From: an uncultured Acidimicrobiales bacterium | Lineage (GTDB): Bacteria > Actinomycetota > Acidimicrobiia > Acidimicrobiales > SZUA-35 | Direction of reading: 5' to 3' | Assembly: GCA_937922805.1 (NCBI GenBank) | Contig: CALAJV010000011.1 | Location: forward strand, 218,524 to 282,523 | DNA length: 64,000 bases | The notes under the pieces: generated by a model | What the model was told of the DNA's origin: nothing | The model's database searches: none | What the model saw: only the letters and a program-made list of their open reading frames with translations | Shown here: positions 57,380 through 64,000 of the stretch, piece by piece | Layout of the letters: every line of letters starts with the position of its first letter | Position numbering within the stretch: position 1 is the first letter of the stretch | Translations under genes and position numbers: made by a program

Positions 57380-60300
57380 ATGGTTTTTGTACGTATGCCT
57401 AGGTCAGTGGTTCCGGATGGCCGGTTCCGGGTTCGAGTTGCCGTTGGTTTGGCCATCGCCATGGTTATGGCGCTGTTGCCGGGGACGGCTCCGGTGTTGG
57501 CTGCTCAGCAGAATGAGATCGTGTTGGGGGTTGAGTATGACGGGTTGCAGCCTAATGGTGACGCTCCGTTTGCTGGTAACACTGATGGCCAGCACACCCC
57601 TGGTGATGATGACAATCAGAATAACAATGTAGTTCTCACCAATGATTTGATTGGGTATCGGATCGATTGGAATGTGAATGAGGTTGACGGCACAACTGTT
57701 GCGTTGACTGCTTCGTTGCCGGAGGGGATGAGTTGGGTTGTTGATCCGGGTACGAATTTTGGTGCGCCGTCTGGTTGCGTTGATGATGGGATGTCGACGA
57801 TTGATACGAATGCAGGCCGCGATTTGTATTGTGTGCTTGATGTTGAGCATGAGGGTTCGAATGGTGTGATTCGTCCGCAGGCCAATGCTGGTTCGCAGTT
57901 TGATGCGACCTCGTTGCAGCTGCAGGCGTTTATTGAGTCTGGTGAGTCAGCTCCGATTGGTTCTAACGTTGTTGAGACGTTTGCGTCAGCTCGTCCGAAA
58001 GCTGACTGGGTAAAGGGCGAAGACGTCTTATCAGGCGACCCGCCCGTTGTTGTGGACCAGCAGCCGTCGGAGGAGATTCATGGTGTGACCGATCCTGCTA
58101 CGGGCGAGATCGGCCGTATTTGGCTTTATCCTCTCCGGCTTCTTCCTGTTGGTGGCATTGTCGGTGCTGAGAAAATGGACGACAGCCAAGACATTCTCAT
58201 TTATGACCACGCTTACCAAATGCCAGCTGGCGCCAAGCTGGCAACAGGACTAGTACCAGACACCGTGTCGGGCGCACCGCGCACAGCGTGTGGCCCCTAC
58301 GATGGTCTTGACACATTTCCAGTCGCTTCGCCCGGTACGTGGACCTGCGCTCTTGATCCTTCATCGACTGCCAACGGCTACCCGGTGATAAGGATCGACA
58401 TTTCCGGCCACGACACTAGTGTCCTGCCAGCATTAAACGGAGACGCTACTTCTAACACTACGACCATGATGGCCGGTCAGATCGCGTTTTTCGTTCCGGA
58501 GTCGGCGTTCCCTAGTGGGGCGTTTTCCATTGACATTAATAACGGCCTTTCCGGCACCGTCGATCCAGTCGCCCTCCCTACCGACCTAACCCCTATTCAA
58601 GTCTGGGGATCGGCGCCTACTTCGTTCGACGAAGCCGGTGTTGAGAACAACAACGCCTACTGGAACGCCAACGCTGTTCCCGCCAACGAAGCACCCGGTC
58701 GTACGTTTAGACAGACCGTTCACTACAAAGACGGCCCCTACTATGAACTGTCGAAACAGTTCCCTGACGGCCGCGATTATCGATCGATTGATGCCCGCAC
58801 AGTGACCGCCGGAGGCCTAGGACGGGTCATGACCAACACGCTTGGCTCGACCCTGTTTGGTTGGGGTAACGGAGTGAGCGGGCCGATGTCTCAGATCACT
58901 CCTCGCGGGAACGAACTAGTGCTGGTGGCCGAACTCGGTCACATCCAAAGCGCGCCGGAGACGCCGTATTACTACGAAGCTTCTTCTCTGTGTGTGGCCA
59001 TCGACAATACTCACCAGTCGCTTATGGCCTTGCCGGCAACGTTCGATGTGAACCATCTCGTCGCCACAAGTAGCCCGTTTAGCTACGGGAATCAGCCCCA
59101 TGATGCCACAACAACAGAGTCTTCTAACACTGGGCCGCTAGCGCAGGTACACATTGGGTCGCAACCGAACTTTGTCTACCATATCCCTACCTATCTTCAC
59201 GCGGTGGAAACAACATTGGTTGATATTCCCTACGTGGTGGAGTTTGCCGCCGGTTTGAACATTCCAGATCAGGACGTTGGAATGCACGAGGTTACGTGTA
59301 ACAACGCTGATGTTGATGGTCGAGGTTGGGTTGATTCTGCCGGCGATTTGAGCGTCTTTGACTCTGTTGCGCCTGGAGATGACGTCTATGAAGACATCAC
59401 TCACGTTCGTCTCCGGGTCACCGGCCCTATGCAGTGGACTGGTAGCCCGCTGAACCCTCGCAATGTTTCGTCGAGCTCAACTTGGGGTACTGCGATCAAC
59501 TTGAATATGCAGGTAAAGGTGAAGGCTGATCCGTTAGCGAATCAGGCCGATCAGGAACTGTTTGCCTACGCGTCTCGTGCGTATACGCCGTCTCCGTTGC
59601 CGCATACGCCTGAAGAGGTTGTTGTGTGGGACCCGGTCACGATGGCGAATCCTGGCACCCCGACCTGTACCAACACCACCAACGGTGTCTTCCAAAATCG
59701 TTATGGTGATGGTGTTGATCACAATACGGTGATTCCGAATGGTTGGTGCAATTTGCCGTTTGAGGATGATGGTTCGAGTTCGGTTGATTTAGCCGATAAT
59801 CCGTTTGACTTCGGTGGGGGCGGCGAGAACGCCTATGAGCTAGCCTCCAACTCGAATAGCAGCTACACCGGCAAATATCCACGGGTCGTGCATGCGGACA
59901 AGGTGACGATTGTTGAGGCTGCTTTGTCGATTGGTAAGTCGAATTTGGCTGGTCCTAATGATGTGAATGTTAATGGTGATTTGGCAGAGTTTGAGGTTCG
60001 GCCCGGTGTGGTTGGGTCTTCGTTGGACACTATCTCTGACATTGTTGTCACCGACACTTTGCCTGCCCAGTATGAGTTTGTCGGGTTTACTCAGTTGCCG
60101 GTGACTGCTGTGAATTCGAATGCGACAACGCCGCCGAATAATGATGGGGTTGCGTTGACTTCGCCCGTTTGTTCGGTGTCTGGTCAGACGATTACGTGTG
60201 ATTTTGGTACGCAGGTTGGTGGCTGGTCTGATTCGTTCCGTTATGAGGTTCGGATTAAGGACGCGACTGCGAACGCTACGTATACGAACACGGCGACGAT

Positions 60301-63300
60301 TTCAGGCAATGATGCGTTGTCTGGTGTAGCGAAGGACCCTAAGTCAGCGTCGGCGAAGTCGTTTACGCCTGCCGCGTTTGATGAGTCCGGGATTATCAAA
60401 ATGGTTGATCGTCATGTCGGCCCGTGTGGGGTATATCCGGGCGGTGGGGCTGCTCCGGCTGATTGGGCCGATGATTGTTCGGTCATTGTTGCTGATGGCG
60501 GTATTCGCTATGAGCTTGATGTTGAGAACGAGGGCTTCGATGACCTTGAGAATTATCGAGTAATTGATATTCTGCCTCACCTTGGTGATGAGGTTGAGAT
60601 TGCATCGAACACCTTGACTGGTGATGGTCGTACTCCTGAGTCTGATTTCAGTGGGACAGTTGAATTGGTTTCGGCGGCGGGTGCGGGGACGACGTTCTTG
60701 TATTCGATGGATGACCCGAACACAGTGACTCGTGACCCTGATTTGAGCGAGACGACGAATACGTGGTGTGATGCTGCCGCTGGTGGTGTCGCGGTGTTTG
60801 GCGCTGGGGCTTGTCCTGGGTCGTTGGCTGATGTGACTGCGGTGTATGCGGATATGGGAACGCTTGATGCCTCGAGTGTCCGGACGTTGACTGTTGATCT
60901 GATGACGTCGGGTAATGAGTGCGGGGATGTGTATACCAACAACTTTGGTGCTCGTACTGACGGCATTTTGTTGCCGATTCGTTCGAATGATGTGTCAGCG
61001 ATGGTCGGTTTTTGTGAACCTGAGGTTGATATTGAGAAAGACACCAATGGTGTTCAGGCTGACAATGTTGATGAGGATCTGAACGGTAATGGTGTTCTTG
61101 ATCCGGGTGAGGACACTAACGATGAGAACGGTGTGCTTGATGTTGCTGCTCCGGCGGGTAGCAACGTTGGTCCTGGTGTCCCAGTTGGTGGTGCTGTGAC
61201 GTGGACCTATGTTGTGACGAACGGTGATGTTGCGTTAACTAATGCGGTGGTTGCTGATTCTGATCCTGCAGTCATAGTTGATTGTGATATTGACGGTGAT
61301 GGCACGTTTGATGGGACCGATACTGTTCCGGTGCTGTTGCCGCTGGCGGAGATCACTTGTCAAGCGACTGGCGTTGCTGTTGCTGGTCAGTATTCGAATA
61401 ACTCGTCGGTGACTGGCACACCTGCGGTTCCGACCGCAGTGGATCCTTCTATCGATCCGTTGGATTCGTCGACGTGGCCTGATGATCCCGATTTTGATCC
61501 CGAGGATGAGTCGACGTGGCCGCTAGACCCTGCGATTGATCTGTCTGACCCAACGACGTGGCCGTCTGATCCAGCTGATTATGGTCAACCGGTTGATCCG
61601 GTTACCGGCGAATCGGTGTTCCCGGCTGTGTTAACGGATGAAGATCCTTCTCATTATTGGGGTCTTCCGAACGAAGTCGGTGTTGACATTGAGAAAGACA
61701 CTAACGGTGTTCAAGCTGATGATAATCCTGGGCCTAGTGTCCCGGTTGGTGACACGGTCACTTGGACCTATGTTGTGACTAACACTGGTCAGTTGCCGAT
61801 CACTCCAGCCACGGTGGCTGATAGCGATCCGGCGTTGAGTGTCGTGTGTGACGCTTCGTTGGCTGACGCCGGCGGCGATGAGATCATTGACATGTTCTTG
61901 CCGGGTGAATCAGTGTCTTGTACTGCGACTGGTGTCGCTACCGCTGGTGTTTATGAAAACACTGCGACGGTTTCTGGACCGACAAGTTTGCCGACTGAAT
62001 CATGTGTTTGTGATCCGTTGGATCCGGCTACGTGGCCAACAACAGCTGATGGGTACGAGCCGAATCTGGATGCCGACGGCAACCCGATCACGGTTAATGA
62101 CAGCGATGTTAGCCATTACAATGGTGCTGCCCCAGCTATCGATGTTGAGAAAACAACGAATGGTGTTCAGTCTGACGAAGCTCCTGGCGAAGAAATCGTT
62201 GCCGGGTCAACCGTCACCTGGACCTATGTTGTCACGAACACGGGAACGACTGCGCTAGCGGACGCCACTGTTACTGATGATCAAGGGGTCACCGTTGATT
62301 GTGATGTGAATAGCGACGGGATCTTTGATGGAACGAATGTGATTTCGTTTATCGCTCCTGGCAGCTCGGTTACTTGTGAAGGCACCGGTGTGGCCGTTGC
62401 TGGTGGTTACACCAACAACGCCAGCGTTACCGGTGACCCGATAGTTCCCGACTTCGCTACCTGTGGTTGTGACCCTGAAGATGTTGGCACCTGGCCGACA
62501 GAACTAGATGCCTATAGCCCGTTGATGAACTCGGACGGCACCCCAGTCGATCCAGTCACTGACGAAGACCCATCGAACTACACCGGTGGCCCGAGCGAAG
62601 GCGCTGCGATTGATATTGAGAAAGCAACTAACGGTGTTGACTCAGACGAAGCCCCAGGCGAAACCGTTCTGGTCGGCTCAACTGTCACATGGACCTACGT
62701 TGTCACGAACACCGGTACCACCGGTCTAGCTAACGCAACGGTCACCGATGATCAGGGTGTCGTCGTCGATTGTGGTGACGGCTCGAACGTTATTGGCTAT
62801 CTTGCCCCTGGTGCTTCGGTTACTTGTGAAGGTACCGGTGTTGCGGTTGATGGACCGTACACGAATAATGCCAGTGTTTCTGGTGATCCGATTGTCCCTG
62901 ATTTCGGGACGTGTGGTTGTGATCCAGCTGATCCAGCTACGTGGCCTGCTGACCCGTCTGGGTTTGTCCCAGCTGTCGGCGCTGACGGTCAACCGTTAGC
63001 TCCAGTCACCGACGAAGACCCATCGAACTACACCGGTTCTGTTGACGCAAATAACAGTGTTGGTGATTTCGTTTGGTATGACTCGAACGGTGATGGTGTT
63101 CAAGACGCTGACGAAGTACCGGCTGAAGGAATTATCGTTAATCTCTACGACGACGCTGGCAATCTTATTGCGACGACGACTACTGACGCTAACGGGTTCT
63201 ATGAGTTCACTGGTTTGGCTGATGGTAAGTATCAGGTTGAGTTTGTAAAACCCGCCGGGTACGAGTTCACCGCTGCCGATCAGGGTAGTGATGATGCTGG

Positions 63301-63889
63301 TGATTCTGATGCTGATCTGTTTGGTAAGTCACCAATCATTGATCTTGATTCTGCCGGTGCAATTTCTGATGGTGTTCGAGATGAGACGATTGACGCTGGT
63401 CTGGTGCTAGCGCAGGGTCTCGGCGGCATTGTCTGGTTTGATACCAATGGTGACGGTATCCAAGACCCAGATGAGGTTGTTGTTCCTGGTGTTCTTGTCG
63501 AACTGCTCGATGAGAGTGGTAATCCGGTGCTTGACGCTGACGGTAATCCGATAACAGCGATTACTGATGAGAATGGTGCCTACTACTTCCCAGTAGAACC
63601 GGGGAACTACACGCTTAAGTTCAGCCCAGGAGCTGATGCGACGTTTAGTCAGGGAACTGGTTCTGATAACGATTTGGCCGACCTGCTCAATGGTTTGACT
63701 GGTTCTTACACAGTGAATCCGGGAGAGCAAGTGCTCGGTATCGATGCTCCGTTGATTCCAGCGACGTTAGCGTTCACTGGTCTTGATGCGTTAACCATGG
63801 CTCAGCTGACTGCGATGTTGCTTACTGCTGGTGGCGGGCTACTTCTGTTTGGTCGACGTAAGCAACGCAAGGCCACGGCCGCCAACTAG
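57380..63889 (+). CDS. Giant sortase-anchored repeat surface protein
   Basis: The product has 2169 residues. ATG 57380 has GAGG 6 bases upstream. A signal peptide ends near LAAQQN (about residue 42). Residues about 45-1215 are beta-rich adhesin-like domains with DUF11-like TN-x-A motifs. Four related repeats begin near residues 1216, 1435, 1587 and 1744, each starting ID[IV]EK-x-TNGV and containing VTWTYVVTN and TxTGVA. Two SdrD-type Ca-binding B repeats follow (near 1888 and 2014: VGDFVWYDSNGDGVQDADE and VWFDTNGDGIQDPDE). The end has LAFTG, a hydrophobic helix and RRKQRK, a class E-like LAxTG sortase signal. It probably forms a wall-attached filament or adhesin. No sortase gene lies in the window. 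Confidence 0.95.
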   Translation: MVFVRMPRSVVPDGRFRVRVAVGLAIAMVMALLPGTAPVLAAQQNEIVLGVEYDGLQPNGDAPFAGNTDGQHTPGDDDNQNNNVVLTNDLIGYRIDWNVNEVDGTTVALTASLPEGMSWVVDPGTNFGAPSGCVDDGMSTIDTNAGRDLYCVLDVEHEGSNGVIRPQANAGSQFDATSLQLQAFIESGESAPIGSNVVETFASARPKADWVKGEDVLSGDPPVVVDQQPSEEIHGVTDPATGEIGRIWLYPLRLLPVGGIVGAEKMDDSQDILIYDHAYQMPAGAKLATGLVPDTVSGAPRTACGPYDGLDTFPVASPGTWTCALDPSSTANGYPVIRIDISGHDTSVLPALNGDATSNTTTMMAGQIAFFVPESAFPSGAFSIDINNGLSGTVDPVALPTDLTPIQVWGSAPTSFDEAGVENNNAYWNANAVPANEAPGRTFRQTVHYKDGPYYELSKQFPDGRDYRSIDARTVTAGGLGRVMTNTLGSTLFGWGNGVSGPMSQITPRGNELVLVAELGHIQSAPETPYYYEASSLCVAIDNTHQSLMALPATFDVNHLVATSSPFSYGNQPHDATTTESSNTGPLAQVHIGSQPNFVYHIPTYLHAVETTLVDIPYVVEFAAGLNIPDQDVGMHEVTCNNADVDGRGWVDSAGDLSVFDSVAPGDDVYEDITHVRLRVTGPMQWTGSPLNPRNVSSSSTWGTAINLNMQVKVKADPLANQADQELFAYASRAYTPSPLPHTPEEVVVWDPVTMANPGTPTCTNTTNGVFQNRYGDGVDHNTVIPNGWCNLPFEDDGSSSVDLADNPFDFGGGGENAYELASNSNSSYTGKYPRVVHADKVTIVEAALSIGKSNLAGPNDVNVNGDLAEFEVRPGVVGSSLDTISDIVVTDTLPAQYEFVGFTQLPVTAVNSNATTPPNNDGVALTSPVCSVSGQTITCDFGTQVGGWSDSFRYEVRIKDATANATYTNTATISGNDALSGVAKDPKSASAKSFTPAAFDESGIIKMVDRHVGPCGVYPGGGAAPADWADDCSVIVADGGIRYELDVENEGFDDLENYRVIDILPHLGDEVEIASNTLTGDGRTPESDFSGTVELVSAAGAGTTFLYSMDDPNTVTRDPDLSETTNTWCDAAAGGVAVFGAGACPGSLADVTAVYADMGTLDASSVRTLTVDLMTSGNECGDVYTNNFGARTDGILLPIRSNDVSAMVGFCEPEVDIEKDTNGVQADNVDEDLNGNGVLDPGEDTNDENGVLDVAAPAGSNVGPGVPVGGAVTWTYVVTNGDVALTNAVVADSDPAVIVDCDIDGDGTFDGTDTVPVLLPLAEITCQATGVAVAGQYSNNSSVTGTPAVPTAVDPSIDPLDSSTWPDDPDFDPEDESTWPLDPAIDLSDPTTWPSDPADYGQPVDPVTGESVFPAVLTDEDPSHYWGLPNEVGVDIEKDTNGVQADDNPGPSVPVGDTVTWTYVVTNTGQLPITPATVADSDPALSVVCDASLADAGGDEIIDMFLPGESVSCTATGVATAGVYENTATVSGPTSLPTESCVCDPLDPATWPTTADGYEPNLDADGNPITVNDSDVSHYNGAAPAIDVEKTTNGVQSDEAPGEEIVAGSTVTWTYVVTNTGTTALADATVTDDQGVTVDCDVNSDGIFDGTNVISFIAPGSSVTCEGTGVAVAGGYTNNASVTGDPIVPDFATCGCDPEDVGTWPTELDAYSPLMNSDGTPVDPVTDEDPSNYTGGPSEGAAIDIEKATNGVDSDEAPGETVLVGSTVTWTYVVTNTGTTGLANATVTDDQGVVVDCGDGSNVIGYLAPGASVTCEGTGVAVDGPYTNNASVSGDPIVPDFGTCGCDPADPATWPADPSGFVPAVGADGQPLAPVTDEDPSNYTGSVDANNSVGDFVWYDSNGDGVQDADEVPAEGIIVNLYDDAGNLIATTTTDANGFYEFTGLADGKYQVEFVKPAGYEFTAADQGSDDAGDSDADLFGKSPIIDLDSAGAISDGVRDETIDAGLVLAQGLGGIVWFDTNGDGIQDPDEVVVPGVLVELLDESGNPVLDADGNPITAITDENGAYYFPVEPGNYTLKFSPGADATFSQGTGSDNDLADLLNGLTGSYTVNPGEQVLGIDAPLIPATLAFTGLDALTMAQLTAMLLTAGGGLLLFGRRKQRKATAAN

Positions 63890-64000
63890 CAACTAGCAAC
63901 TAGCAACTAGCAACTAGCAACTAGCAACTAGCAACTAGCAACTAGCAACTAGCAACTAGCAACTAGCAACTAGCAACTAGCAACTAGCAACTAGCAACTA
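63884..64000. repeat. Heptanucleotide tandem repeat running off the right edge
   Basis: The 7-base unit AACTAGC repeats about 16.7 times without a mismatch from 63884 to the end of the window. The first unit contains the stop codon (AAC TAG) of the surface-protein gene. Because 7 is not a multiple of 3, TAG appears in every frame every 21 bases. The full length is not visible. Confidence 0.97.

Noticed and set aside
57273..57632. 119-codon gene at the head of the surface protein
   Set aside because: It is out of frame with the signal peptide of the large gene, which has a good ribosome site at 57370.
63884..64000. CRISPR or telomere-like array
   Set aside because: A 7-base unit with no spacers is a simple tandem repeat; nothing indicates a replicon end except that the window stops there.

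Overview
This 64 kb window is one continuous piece of chromosome, with estimated GC in the mid-50s percent. It most likely comes from an actinomycete-type Gram-positive bacterium, and my best guess is class Acidimicrobiia or a close relative. The main evidence is gene order: argS-lysA-hom-thrC-rho-rpmE-(hypothetical)-prfA-prmC-rpiB-glyA-...-wecA-atpZ/I-atpB-E-F-F'-H-A-G-D-C. This parallels the mycobacterial block from argS to atpC, but thrB and sua5 are absent and rpiB-glyA are present. The latter pair sits near the atp operon in Bacillus-type genomes. Other actinobacterial marks are a peptidoglycan-type OmpA protein with an N-terminal anchor, an LCP protein, PssD/PssE-type split glycosyltransferases, GlpX and an LAxTG (class E-like) sortase substrate. 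There is no sign of plasmid, phage, IS element or CRISPR.

Layout. 1-5.9 kb: a partial gene, a stand-alone N-terminal half of an FHA/FtsK-like (EssC/EccC-type) protein, an anchored protein with two jelly-roll-like repeats, an EthD protein, an ECF sigma factor and a transmembrane Ser/Thr kinase whose ectodomain resembles the jelly-roll repeats. 5.9-14.1 kb: LysR regulator, zinc-ribbon protein, LCP ligase, sulfate activation (cysC-cysN-cysD) and a divergent glycosyltransferase cluster (Alg14-like, Alg13-like, GT2). 14.2-26.7 kb: a two-gene methylthioadenosine salvage operon (phosphorylase plus MtaD deaminase), aldose epimerase, NAGPA-type glycosidase, tRNA-Arg(CCG), an unknown actinobacterial protein, tandem-ACT protein, OmpA protein, epoxide-hydrolase-like enzyme, xylulokinase and a lipoprotein.

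26.8-39.8 kb: the housekeeping run from argS to glyA covers arginine tRNA charging, lysine and threonine synthesis, transcription termination, ribosomal protein L31, release factor and its methylase, ribose-5-P isomerase and glycine synthesis. 39.9-42.1 kb: two minus-strand accessory genes, a prolyl-4-hydroxylase-like oxygenase and a membrane protein with a dihydroorotate-dehydrogenase-like N-terminus. 42.2-52.2 kb: wecA and a complete F-type ATP synthase operon with two b-type stator genes, ending in three 47-bp tandem repeats that each form a hairpin. 52.4-57.1 kb: an unknown membrane protein, an acyl-CoA synthetase and glpX. 57.4-63.9 kb: a single 2169-residue secreted, sortase-anchored repeat protein, followed by a heptanucleotide tandem repeat that runs off the right edge.

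Most notable: the only Rho in the window has lost the Walker A lysine and the catalytic glutamate of the Rho ATPase and also carries a long Asn/Arg-rich insertion. Other points are the sigma factor / kinase / shared-ectodomain neighbourhood, the FtsK-family protein with no motor domain, the DHODH-like membrane fusion, and an unfused b'-delta pair that looks like the parts of the mycobacterial b-delta fusion. Family assignments rest on motif recognition from memory; no database search was possible.
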